DNA of 64,000 bases from Harmonia axyridis (Eukaryota > Arthropoda > Insecta > Coleoptera > Coccinellidae), in assembly GCF_914767665.1 (NCBI RefSeq), contig NC_059507.1:14198001-14262000 (forward strand), read 5' to 3'. Under the pieces are notes generated by a model, which was given only the letters and a program-made list of their open reading frames with translations, was not told the DNA's origin and did no database searches. Shown here piece after piece: positions 37,701 to 49,200 of this stretch; position 1 is the stretch's first letter, and each line of letters opens with the position of its first letter. The translations under genes were made by a program, and so were the position numbers.

Positions 37701-38063
37701 AGTATTTTTTTGTAGAAGGATATATCATCAAATTATAATTCCATCATAGGGCAGAAATTGATTGAAAATAATTTTTGTTAATTGAATAATTATCTTCATC
37801 TCAATACAAATTATAGTTTTTTTTTGTTCAGTTGCGTGTTGGATATATTGGCTTTGTTATTTTGAAATGTTGAAAGATTGAGAAGAAAAATTAATTTGGT
37901 TGTTCAACCCCTTTGTGGGAATTCTTGTTATTTGTAGAGTGCATAATATTTGTATAATATTTCTGCAAATAAATTTATTATTATTATTATTATTGTTTTT
38001 CTCTTTACTCACCGCGTTAACTGCAACCAACGCACAAGCAACCAAAAATAGGAATTTGAACAT
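34780..38063 (-). CDS. Odorant-binding protein, copy B
   Basis: Second classic six-cysteine OBP. Six exons: 38013-38063, 36981-37065, 36557-36645, 36244-36364, 35513-35583 and 34780-34809, again 148 codons plus stop. Exon lengths and phases are identical to copy A. The signal peptide is MFKFLFLVACALVAVNA. Cysteines are C37, C64, C68, C112, C123 and C132, the same positions as in copy A. The last exon encodes MGLDASMIH and a stop. A LINE-like (TTA)n tail lies about 20 bases inside the first intron. The promoter is TATA plus TCAGT. The same orientation, the 2.8-kb separation and the shared exon structure point to tandem duplication; clear protein divergence (about half of exon 2 residues differ) suggests it is not very recent. 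Confidence 0.95.
37910..37996 (+). mobile_element. LINE-like 3' tail in OBP copy B intron 1
   Basis: The plus strand reads TGCAAATAAATTTATTATTA continuing as TTA repeats to about 37996. An AATAAA followed by a TTA microsatellite resembles the tails near 15932, 19300 (minus strand) and 32660 (minus strand). No coding part is attached. It ends about 15 bases from the splice donor at 38011-38012. Confidence 0.5.
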
Positions 38064-38111
38064 TTTTTTCGATGGAATATCAATTTACTGTTTGATATCA
38101 ATACCTGAACT

Positions 38112-38150
38112 GAACTGATCACACTAAACACTGGCTTTAGGTTTTATATA
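38112..38150 (-). promoter_or_regulatory. Core promoter of OBP copy B
   Basis: The minus strand reads TATATAAAAC (plus 38141-38150), with the initiator TCAGT (plus 38114-38118) about 30 bases downstream. The ATG is at 38063, giving a 5' leader of about 50 bases. Confidence 0.75.
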
Positions 38151-38525
38151 GTCGTAAGAATAATTAAGTGATATTCATTCATGCAATAAATACTTCAAAT
38201 TAAATGTTACCTCTATCGCACGATGCTACATACAATTGTTGCAGTTGTTCATTACTCTGTAATTAATTGTTTATTTAATATTTATATGCCAACTTGTTTT
38301 TAGGAAGTTTCGGTTTGTTAGTATGAAGTACAGCATGAATGGCACAATTTTTCAGGGCTGCATGATTATATGGTTCCACCCCTAGTCAATTAATGGATTT
38401 AGGCAAGTATGAAATTTTCATTATGCTGTATATTTTGTCAATTCAATATCATTTTACTCGTACTGAACTTAAGAACGTGTAAAATATATTACTTTAACTA
38501 TTTGAAATTGAAAATAAAGATCATT
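38151..38525. other. Upstream flank of OBP copy B
   Basis: AT-rich; no exon or repeat was recognised. Confidence 0.4.
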
Positions 38526-38529
38526 TTAC

Positions 38530-39476
38530 GAGGTGGGCAATTCACAGGTTTTTAACAAAAAACGCGTCTACCATAGTAAAACACATTTTTTGGCAAAATT
38601 CATTGGCGCTAAATTTCTTTTCAGCGAGCATTCTTTTGAGGTCTGAGAACAGGAAAAAGTCGCTGGGGGCAAGCTCTGGTGAATACGGTGGATGCAGAAG
38701 AAATTCGAAGCCCAATTCATGCAATTTTGCTATTGTTTTCATTGATTTGTAACACGGCGCATTGTCTTGATGAAACAGCACTTTTTTTTTCTTCAAATGG
38801 GGCCGTTTTTTAACGATTTCATCCTTTAAACGATTGTTGATGGTCTGGCTCTTTTGGAGGTAATCAATGAATATTATTCCTTGCGGATCCCAGAATACTT
38901 ATGCCATAACCTTGCCAGCTGACTGTTGTGTGTTCCTCGCTTTGGATTTGGTTCATCGTGTGCAGTTCAATCAGCTGACTGTCTATTGGACTCCGGAGTG
39001 AAATGATGGAGCCATGTTTTATCCATTGTCACATATCGATGCAAAAATTCAGGTTTATTGCACTTAAACAGCTTCAAACACTGCTCAGAATCATTAACAC
39101 GTTGTTGCTTCGATTTATGAGCTCACGCGGCACCCATTTCGCACACAGCTTTCCTCTGTACAAATTCTAAATTTAGCATACCAATCAATGATGGTTGATT
39201 TTTCTGATGCAGACCCCAGAAACTCTTCATCAAGCCAATATTTTGCTTAAACTGTATTTTTTACCTTCAAAAAGCACACGAAATTCTTTTTTTTGCATCT
39301 TTTTTCAAATAACAAAAGTAGCTACACTCACAACGCAATATCTCACAAACGAATTGCCGGACTGCTGTAAAATTTTGACACGTATCATTTGAAGGTTGGT
39401 ACCAACTAAAAATCATATGGATTTACTACTAGCACCGCCATCTGTGCAACAGACCGCGGACTTTTCAATTGGCCTA
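38530..39476 (-). mobile_element. mariner element (DD34D type), degenerate
   Basis: Minus-strand frames give FLHRYVTMDKTWLHHFTPES, then VLFHQDNAPC and HPPYSPELAPSDFFLFSDLK, the second and third catalytic Asp blocks of mariner transposases. The last 84 codons (38542-38796) are open. Earlier parts carry stops and shifts, and the N-terminal helix-turn-helix is not readable. The outer ends (TACGAGGTGGGCAATTCACA at the left, TTAGGCCAATTGAAAAG on the minus strand at the right) are possible decayed terminal repeats, so the borders are approximate. Confidence 0.85.
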
Positions 39477-41753
39477 ATATGTCTGTATTTTCGAATTTTG
39501 AGTCAGGAATTGTTTCAAACGATGATGAATTCGTGGTCGAAAACATAGTAAATTCAAGAAGAATAATAGTTGAAAAAGAAATACTCAATTTTTTCCTGAT
39601 TCGATCGGGTTTACACATCAACATCTTTGGAATTTTATTCTTAGGAAACAACTAAATTGAGAAAGATTTTTGTAGATTGAGGTATGAAACCTGACAATTC
39701 TCAAATCATCTCTGATCTAAAATTGGATATGTTGATGACATGAAACTCGTTTTTATCTATTTTTCAAACAATAACAAATGTAGCGTCACTCAACTTCATC
39801 TTGATCCAACCTGCATCTTTTGAAGCTTGGTTCTAACGAGAAAAAAAAGTTGTACGGCACTGGCTGTGTCATCTGTGCGCTAGGCCGGAACTTATTATTA
39901 GTCATCCTAAAATTTGGCTATATGGCTTTCACACAAGAAAAATTTTTTCTGATTCGAAAACTCTTTAAGAAACGAAATATCTTCTTCTTCGAAAAAGACC
40001 TGAATTTTCTAGAGTTGTCGAGTTTACGGCATTTCATTCCTAAAAAATTCATCAATGAATTATTTTTCAATTTTAAAAATCTCTCCATTCCATTTCGGAT
40101 GTATGACTACAAATACTGTGTTAAAGTCATTATTTCTTCCAGGTGTAAAGTTCCAAATATCTCTGAGTATATTCATAAGAATAGAAACTTTTTTGGGAAA
40201 TCCAATTATCAATGAAAAGAGTATGGTTCTGGCGATCATTGATTGAACATTTTTTTGGTTGACGATTAACCTATTCACACATCACCTTTTGGACTGTATT
40301 CCATATTGAATTGGAAGTCCGATGATTATCTTCGTTTCGTTTGATGTATGATACATAATTTGTTCGATCTGATGGTCTATTATATTAATTTACAAGTTTT
40401 TGATATATCCAAATAATAGTAGTATGATACCTGTGGCTGTGAATTTGATTGCTTTATTTGATTTGATTGTTGGGTAATTGTTCAAAATAGGTAGTTAAAT
40501 GTATAGTTGAATGAATCATTATAAGAAAAACTCAATGACGTGTTGAAACTGTGTCGCCATATAATTTATATTTATTGAAGTCTTCGACAATGATTATTTT
40601 TGATAAACGACCAATTAAATGTTGTACTTACCTACTTTTCTTAGTCTAAAAGCAAAATGCAAACTACCGTAATACTATAATTATGTCCTGATTGAAAGAA
40701 AAACCGAAGTGACTGTTTTGAATCATGAACCTATATTATTTATTCTCCTTTTTTTAATATCTAATAGAGAAAACTTACATTGTAATCAAATATATTTGTT
40801 TTATATGAGTTCCATTTTGTGCCAAATTTGAGTAAGATTTTCAGTTTTTCTATTTGATTTTTGGATTCTGCATATTAGCATATTCCAGTAGTGTGACTTA
40901 AAATTTGAGTTGGAAATTCTTTCCTTGAAAGATTGCAAAAGTTCTTCATTTGCATATATGAAACCTTCATAGCGATTTGATATACTCCATTCACCCATAT
41001 TCATTAAATTATTAATGTTTAATTAGATTAGTTGAATTAATTGCGTATATGTAGTGATGAAATGGGCGGATTTTATCATTTGGATTTATTATGGCAGCTA
41101 ATCCTTTAATTTTATATTACATGTTTGCATCGGAAAAGGATATATAATTAAGTGTCAATGGTTTCTGATTAATTTTTATAAGCTTATGCCAAAAAAACGT
41201 CCTGCTATTATTTTGCTCAAATGTCTGTGATTCTCCAATTTTGAGCCGAGAGTGGTCTCGAACAATTCAGCTATTCGAACAGAATGTGCTAGAGACTTGA
41301 AACGGTAGGTCCAGGGTCCGAATATCTTAATTGGGTTCGTTTTGGAAAAATGTGTTGTCCATAAAAATTTTTGTTTTAAAAATGATTGGGTATAATTAGT
41401 TTTGAAAGGACGAAATTCAGCTATGTATATTTTCACATGAAAAATAGTAATTTACGTAACAAGTCCGAAAAATAGGGTTTTTTTTGGACGAATAGAATTT
41501 TGACGAATTGTGAGTCCAAAAAAAACAATTTCGGGCGTGTTGCGTACAATATTTTTTCGTCAACTGTGTAGAATAATACTATCGCTGCTGCTTTCCATAT
41601 TTTGTTGCGACTGCGATAAAAAAACATGCAAATTGTTGATAACAAATTTCATAAGAACTGTCAGCCGTTTTCTCGGTTGCTATGGTAATGGCATTTATTA
41701 AAAATATACCTACCAAGATTTTCATATTCACAATGACACAAACGACGTGATTC
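39477..41753. other. Intergenic with repeat pieces
   Basis: About 39735-39905 matches about 45206-45385 (AAACTCGTTTTTATC, TTTTTCAAACAATAAC, GTCATCTGTGCGCTAGGCC) in the same orientation, so it is a solo end of that mariner family. About 41205-41360 is a dispersed repeat also present at 19398-19604. No gene was recognised. Confidence 0.45.
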
Positions 41754-41854
41754 TTTTCCGGCCTAGTCCGGGAAGTACGTACTTTCCGGACTAGGCCGGG
41801 AAATGCTACTTTCTCAGAGAAAAAGCGTCCGGGAAGTACTCACATCCCGGACGC
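41754..41854. repeat. Two adjacent GC-rich hairpins
   Basis: 41754-41803 is a 50-bp near-perfect palindrome centred on GTACGTAC with arms CCGGCCTAGTCCGG and CCGGACTAGGCCGG. 22 bases later, 41825-41854 forms a second stem, GCGTCCGGGA with TCCCGGACGC, around an 11-base loop. Both share CCGGGAAGTAC. They stand out in AT-rich surroundings. They abut the mariner copy at 41872. Confidence 0.8.
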
Positions 41855-41871
41855 CAAAAAAAGTAATTTAC

Positions 41872-42730
41872 ATAGGCGTACAAACTTTGCTTCTACCGTT
41901 TTTTTCAGAATTTCGAGGCTTTATTGTAAAAATCTGGTTATACCTACATTTATTAATCAAAGTAATGTCCATCGCTGGCCACTACTTTCTCCCATCTTTC
42001 GGGCAGCGTACGAATGGTCATCTTTTAAAACGATTCACGAATCGATCCGATCCAATAAGTATGTCTTGACCACTTTCGCAATATGGGGTCGAGCATTGTC
42101 ATGCTGTAAAATCATGTCTCTCGTTGTATTGTGGCCGTTTGTCTTTCAATGCTCGGCTCAAACGCATTAATTGCGTTCGATAATGATCGCCTGTGATTGT
42201 TTCAGTCGATTTTAACATCTCAATAAACACTACGCCGATCTGGTCCCACCAAATATTGAGCATGACCTTGGAACCGTGAATATTCGGTTTGGCCGTCGAC
42301 GTGGAAACATAGCCGAGATATCCCCATGATTTTTCCAGTGCCAATGCGATGGAGAAATCCTTTCCGTCTATGCCTTGCAAGAAACTGTTCACAAGCAAAC
42401 AAACGCCGTTCAACATTTCTCGGCTTCAACACGGACGGGACCTAATTTCCTTGTTTCTGAATCATTCATATGATTTTCAGGCGTTTTGAAATGGCTTGTT
42501 GCGTCACTCCCAATGATTCTCCCAACTCTTGTTAAGTTTAACACGAGTCTTGATCATGTAATGCCTCCATTCTTGCATCTTCTAGGTATTTGAGAGCATT
42601 CGATGTATTCAGCCGCAGATTGCTTCATATTAATCATTTATCAGAAAATTAAAACCTCCCGCAAATGACGAGAATTTAGCTCGTAAGATGACATGTTCGA
42701 TCGAGAATAACTTTATAATGCACAAATCAA
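41872..42730 (-). mobile_element. mariner element of another subfamily, internally deleted
   Basis: The minus strand reads SLGVTQQAISKRLK (helix-turn-helix), NVERRLFACEQFL, then AKPNIHGSKVMLNIWWDQIG, RTQLMRLSRALKDKRPQY, ILQHDNARPHVAKVVKTYL, and finally LPERWEKVVASDGHYFD and a stop. These are mariner transposase blocks. The GDEKW block with the first Asp is destroyed by a deletion. The piece from after VVKTYL to the C-terminal end, including the third Asp, is missing. The true C-terminus is intact. Frameshifts occur near 42430. It is inactive. Confidence 0.9.
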
Positions 42731-43639
42731 CTCATTTTTTCAAATAAGAACCCATTTTTTTTCATTGATGAGGTCAGGTAGAGTTTACATAAAAAATAGT
42801 GTATAAGTGTAACACATGCGACTGCTCTAAAATGCTTATTTCAGTTATTTCCCGAAATATAGCGCAAAATCTCGTGTTCTTCCAAAGAATGGTCTGATTC
42901 CCGTTTACGTTATTGAAGGTTTATGGTTTATCCATTCTTCAGAAGCTATGTAGAAAAAAACAAGAATTCAATAATTAATATTATATTATTTTAACCATAT
43001 GTCCACCGTTTTCTTCGTGTGAGGGTTCCTTTCAATTTTTTTTTGTCCTTTAACTTTTGAAAGTTTCAAAAGTGCATACAAGTGAAAGCTTGAATAATAG
43101 ATATTCGTTTGATATTATTATAGGACCCAATCTATCAGACCGTGTTTTCGGTGAAAAGAACTAATAGAAATTATTGGGCTATAACAAAGACATCTAATTA
43201 ACATGTGCGTTTTATACAATTTATTTTTTGGTACCTATTACTCCACTTGTTCTAAAACTGCTATTAAATATTCCATTCGATTCAACATTGTACCCATTAC
43301 GTAACTCATATTATCGTAGGTAATTGGTCTCTTTCAAACTCATCCGTGATGTCGAATTAGCCGATTCGAAAAACACATCGTCCATCCACAGGAAATGACT
43401 AAACAGAAGTATAGATATACCAAATGGATTTTTCTGAGTTCATCACGAAAGAACTAGGTAAATTAAGTCAATCAAATTCAACTAGGATTTTCAATTAGTA
43501 TGCCTAATATTCTGATGATTGCAATGAATTATCATAGATGGAGATTCAAAAGATTTCCTCCATCACAGTAATTGTTCATAATTATATGCGGTTTTGAATC
43601 TAGATATTTCCACATTGAACCAAAAGATTACCTGAATAT
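42731..43639. other. Intergenic, no gene seen
   Basis: AT-rich; no exon, RNA gene or repeat was recognised. Confidence 0.4.
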
Positions 43640-44055
43640 AACTACTGTTTTAATCTTCCCAAGTTGATATGTTATTTATACAGATTTTTCCAAAGAGTTC
43701 GATCTACTACTCTCGGTTTTGTGCAATATATTTTGTATTATTTTACGAAAAGAAGAGTTTTGGTTCAGCATTTCGGTTTCAGGTCGGCTGGGTTTATGAT
43801 TCCCTCTGGTGTTCCACAGGGTTCTATACTTGGTCCAATTCTGTTCATCATTTTCCAAAATGATATTTTTTTTTTATATTTGTCAAGTTTTTCCTCCTTA
43901 AAGTAGATTACTCTGAATTGCTAATCAGGTCCGTTGATGATTGCTGAGATCTTCAGGATGATGTCGATGGTGTTGAGAGAACTCCCTCCCTTTGAACATT
44001 AGAAAGTGCAGTGTGATGTCATTTAACCGTGAAAAGACTCACTTTCGATAAAAAA
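43640..44055 (+). mobile_element. Non-LTR reverse transcriptase fragment
   Basis: The plus strand reads TDFSKEFD (domain A with the first catalytic Asp) near 43680, in one frame. PSGVPQGSILGPILFIIFQNDI (domain B) at about 43800-43865 follows after a shift. Then come SVDDC-DLQDDVDGV and SLPLNIRKCSVMSFNREK to about 44040. The YADD box is lost. The order fits a Jockey-like element. It is truncated at both ends, on the right against a mariner piece on the other strand. Confidence 0.82.
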
Positions 44056-44470
44056 TTGCTTGATTATGTTGCGCAGATGGAAATTCGCTCCAAGAGGTTT
44101 TTCATATTATCTCGTGTGGTATACCCATACATCGAGTTTCTTTTTGAAACCAGTTTTATGCAAATGGTTTCAAACGGTTTTCCGTGCAATCTTTAGCTCT
44201 TGGGCAATAAGAACAGTGCTTACATGACGGTCGGAGTCCATGTTTTTATCGACATTTTCTACAATTGGTCTTCCAGTGCGTGTTGCATCTCGATATCTAG
44301 ATCAAAAAAAAACTGTAAAATATAGCGTATTTCTTCGTTGCTAGTGTCCATATTTGACGTGGGCTCAAACTAAACAGAGTCAATTAATCACAAAACTAAT
44401 ACAGCAGTTTTTGTAGTACGAAATCTCATCTTTCTAACGCCATCTAGTGGAACCCGGTCGGACTTATACA
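44050..44470 (-). mobile_element. mariner N-terminal fragment
   Basis: The minus strand starts MDTSNEEIRYILQFFFD and continues, with shifts, through GRPIVENVDKNMDSDRHVS, IAQELKIARKTV, TGFKKKLDVWVYHTR and RISIC. This is the first DNA-binding half of a mariner transposase. It stops before the catalytic domain. It lies 3' of another mariner copy on the same strand and is not its continuation, since the order would be reversed. Confidence 0.82.
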
Positions 44471-44569
44471 AAGCAAGATATAGATAACTAAAGCCATATA
44501 TTGGAAAAATAGTGGATTCATTCTTACCACAGCTAATACATTGTCGTTTATTCATTTACAGAGTAAGCA

Positions 44570-45385
44570 GAATTCTTAATCTATCGAGAGGATCTCAAGA
44601 ACTATTGGTGTTAGAAGGAAACAAATGACACATTTTCAATCTCTTTTTTCGTGGCTAATCCAAATCCGAAAATAGAACGTTTTAATAGCTTTTCTCTTGA
44701 AGAATTCGCCTTTGCTTCCACTATAGCTAAATTTCTTCCCCTTTTGAGGTCTAAAAAAAGCCAGTAATCACTGGAGCATAGATCTGGAGAATAAGCTGGA
44801 TAGTCAAGTAGTTTGGAAGCGTAATTTGTGAAATTTGACCATGGTTTTTCTTTTGCATTTGAAGACGCTTTTTCTTGATTTCTGCAATCGATCCAATAAT
44901 GTTATGCGGTATTCACTGTTGATGGTTTTATCTTTATCAAGATACATATAGTCAATGAACAATATACCACGCATGTTGGATGCCATAAACTTGGAAACTG
45001 ATGTTTGTGATTTTGTGCGGCTTTCATCGACTGTTTTCCATTCAGCTGATGCTCTCTTTGACAAAGGGGTGTAGTGTAGCAAATTCATTTTACGATTGTA
45101 CCATACCATCTTTAAACCGTTGTTGTCGAGCAGAGATGAATAATATTTATTAAGCCGTTGCTTTGCTTGTACGGTGTTTTTTCCATCAAAAAACATTATT
45201 TTATCAATAGACGAAACTCGTTTTTATCCATTTTTCAAACAATAACGAATACAGCGTTTCTTACGTTCAATATCTCGATCCAGACTGAACTTTAGGTTCC
45301 GAGATTTTGATCTTTTGAAGATTGGTAAAAACGAGACACAAAAGTGATACTTATGTCATCTGTGCGCTAGGCCCAAGACTTTTTA
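44570..45385 (-). mobile_element. mariner C-terminal part, degenerate
   Basis: The open minus frame 44804-45196 includes LLHYTPLSKRASAEWKTV, TSVSKFMASNMRGILFIDYM and TINSEYRITLLDRLQ, corresponding to the mariner blocks after the first catalytic Asp. Next comes PAYSPDLCSSDYWLFLDLKRG with the third Asp. The QDNAR block is eroded. The right end (45206-45385) is shared with 39735-39905. Confidence 0.83.
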
Positions 45386-46226
45386 AAAAGCTTCATATTA
45401 AGAATTCAAAAGTGATTAACTAATCTCTACCGTTTATCTTCCTCATATAGAGTTTTTCTTTTTATTGAATAATTAGTATTTGTACTTGTTGAAATACCAA
45501 GAAGTAATTCAGTAATATAATCGATTTACATAATATGCACAAGGTTTGAATAAGAAGCAAATTATAATAGAATAATTTATTCGAAAATAGTAAGTAGGCT
45601 TTTCATCTTTTATAAATATAAAACTATACAGCACACATCTCAAGTAAAATTCACAACAAGTGCATAGTTCTGGTCAAACAAAACAAAATATCACAAGGGT
45701 ATAAAAATGAAAATATGTAATAAAAACATACAATTCAGAAAAAAGCGATAATTGTTAAAAAAAAAGTAAGTGATGAGCTGACTTGGAATTTTCATGTGGT
45801 CAATTATGATAAATTCCCTCATGCATGTATAAACAACATCCGCAAGGAGTGATTAAAAATTGTTCAATGAGAAAAGTTGTATATTTCGAAAGATGGGAAT
45901 TATTAAAATTCATTAATATTAAACGAAATTAATTCTTATGAAGGTATCTTTAAACGTAATAACCTGAGAATGTTTATTCGTTTGAAGAAATACAACAATT
46001 ATTAATAACTGGATAAAATTATTTCTCTTGCTTTTTTTCGAATTTTTCCGAGATTCGAATTAAAATTTTGGCATAAGTAAAATAATTTGTTATTTTATTA
46101 TTTATCAGACTTAGGCAAGTATTCGATAATGTTCATAAGGGCAGTTAGATTTTATGGTTTTTCTTTTCTTGTACATTTCACTGTCCTCTTTTGGTATTTG
46201 GGTATCGAATTTCAGTTTTAATTGTA
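45386..46226. other. 3' flank of the anoctamin gene
   Basis: It contains the anoctamin poly(A) signal (minus strand AATAAA at plus 46094-46099). The rest is AT-rich without supported features. Confidence 0.45.
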
Positions 46227-49200
46227 TCACGCAACAGCATCATAAAATACGCCACTGCTTCTATTGCTTGGAGTTTTCCTAGAGTCGGTAGCAGAAGAAA
46301 GATCTTGGGAATTACTTGGTCCATCAACGAATCCTGAAAAAAAAAAGATAATTCAATGAAGATTTCTAACGTCTGTGAATCTATGAATTTAAAAAAAATT
46401 ATTCAGTGAATAAAAATTTATAGGATAAGAAAAAATGTTTTTTATCAAAGACATATTTCTATTATATTGGAAGTAGTTTTGGTAGACTTGATGTTGGGAT
46501 TGAACCAGATTATTTTCAAGGAAAAACATTTTTGGGAATTTTGTTGGTTTAATGATACCTGATTACTTACTTCTTCTCACTCTTTCCTTAGCCTGCTGAG
46601 ATTCATACTGAAGAATCATCTCGTTGGTCCTGTAAGCTTCCTTCTTTATTTGGTCATTCAATCTTCTAGGCACATCTGGTATGGCCCATTCCACAGCCAT
46701 GATCACAAAGCTCACTAAATTTTGATACGCCACAATGAAAGCTAATCTGGCTACCATCACTTGCCAGTAGATAAGAGGTCTCTTGTACCTCGGATCATCA
46801 TTAGGTCCTGTCCTGTATTCAGCATATCTACAAGTTGTGATATTCGAGAAGGCACTCCTTTCGGGAGCTGTGCCATTTTCGAAATCTCTAACGTCAAAAA
46901 CTGCCAAGCTGTGGTTCAAAAAACCGTTTTCACTGTGATCCTCGCTAAGTTTCATTGCGTAGACTAGTTTGGGTATAAAGTTAGAAGAAAATGCTAGAAT
47001 GAAGGCGTTTGAAATCACAGATATTCGACCAATTGTGGTCATTATTTGGTACCATACTCCTATGTTCTTCACTCTCGTTGGTACTGGTCGACGGTAGTAC
47101 TGGATGAACTTCTTCGCATCTAGCCTCATCTCAAACACGTTGTTGACAAGGGCAAACAAGGGCGCCAAAGGAAATGCAGTCACAAAAATTGTTACAAATC
47201 CATACTGCAACACTGAAAAAGATGCATAAATGTTAATTTATATTTGTTATTGCTTCAACATTCCAATGAATTGAATTGTGAACTTTTCATTCTAAAACCG
47301 TAAAACATTAAGATCGAGTTAAACCTACATTCCCTTCAAACCAGTTGAAATCTTTGTGGACAAAAAGAATAACAAAAATTCCAGAGAAGAACTGATGCCG
47401 GATCAGTATATTTAGACTTTATCAAGGCAAGTACATTCAGTCCAATAAACATGATTAGTTTGATACATACCCATTTCGAGATATTCTTGAAACAAACAAG
47501 TTTCGTCGAAGTCGTTCAGTTTGTAATCTTCAGTCCATTGATTACAGCAAATTATAACCTGGTGTTTTTCCTTTTCCGCTCTTTCAATGCCAGTGCTGAC
47601 TTTGAAAGTCTTGTACATTTTGACAAGTATGGGAACGGTCATTTCTACTAAGCTATTCATGGCTTGGTTGCCAATCATGATGATTCCAAGCTGGATGCTG
47701 AGTTCCATCAAACATCCTCCAGGATTACACTGTGGACAAAATATTACTGTAAAATTAAATATGTTTTGAAATTGATATTTTATAATCCATATTTCATCTT
47801 CCCTATTTCATTTGATTAAAAAAAATAATACTTGAAATATAACTAATTTTTGCAGCCAAGTAAGTATATTATGTTACTGGTACAAATAGGGTTATGTCTA
47901 GATGTTCTATTTATAAAAGACGAGAGCATTACCTCTTCTTGCCTGTATCCAAATATCCTGTTGTATTTCGCTGGATAACCCACAAACTTCCCTTTCAAGA
48001 ACGCAATGTAAAAAATTGAAGAGTAATAATTCACAAACTGGAACAAGTAACTCTTCAACGTGTGACTATCATCGTATTCAGTTTGTGTCCTGTGAATTTC
48101 CATCTCTGTCAATTTGTGTGCAAGTTTATCATATAAAAAACTTAGTATTTGTATACATATCAAATTCAATACAGCTGCAATAACTGGTACAGTATAAATT
48201 GTATATTTGATGCTATAGGAATAAATGACTTCTGATGTCATCAGGGACATCCTGTATATTATGATGCCGAAAACAACACTAAGGGTCAACAATATCCACA
48301 ACAGAACAATAGAGAAACTGAAGATCATTGATGGTAGTTTGACTTTCCAGTAAGAAACTGCTGGTTCTTCTACCAAAGTGACCACATTAAGTTTTCTTTT
48401 TTTAACGTTGGCAAGCTTCATCAGGTATTCAGGTCTTGGTGGTTCAGCCAAAATATCGAAACCTGTCAATCCCCATCGATGAGCTATGCCTGCACTATAT
48501 CTTTTCCATAACTCCATGTAGAGGGTGGCCCAAAACGACATAAAAACAGCGAAAAATATTGTAGCTGGATTATCTATGAAGTGCTGAACTTTGGCATAGG
48601 TACAGCTCTCGCTTAGCTTCCAATAATCACAGTATTTATCGCATCTGGGGCACATGATGATGTCCATATTGCATATATCGTCTACCACAGCGTCTTGGTA
48701 TAATGAAAATATGCCGAACAAGAAGCATAGCAGGCCTACCATAGCTGCCGGTATCAACATATGGGTATAAAAACCGAGCCATGTGAAGTAGAGAGCGACT
48801 TTAACTCCAAAATACTCTTTTATTTCATCTATAGGTTGGTACTTGATCCATTGTGATACTGAAGCCCAATGATCTAGTAATAGTTTTCTCTTGGAGTTCT
48901 CCCTGTTGAGATCACCCTAAAAAAGACAACATAATTCATTAAATGTTCGTATATGAGAGAGATTAAACTAGGCGTGGAAACATTGAAAAAATTAATTTAC
49001 CCACATCATGAAGGGGATAGGCTGCTTTGTATACGCCATCTGACAATAATTTTTTTATTCCGTTGCTATTCACATCTTCTCCGTACTTTTCTCTCTCTAA
49101 AATATAGTCGATGATCATTATCCTAGTTGAAGTTTTGAAGAAATCTTTAGCACTTGAATCGAACCTGAAATCAATAATTCATCATAACATTTCGTGTAAA

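Noticed and set aside
39820..40215. Plus-strand open frame of 131 codons
   Set aside because: It starts inside a mariner-end repeat and shows no homology; AT-rich, Phe/Lys-biased translation typical of chance frames.
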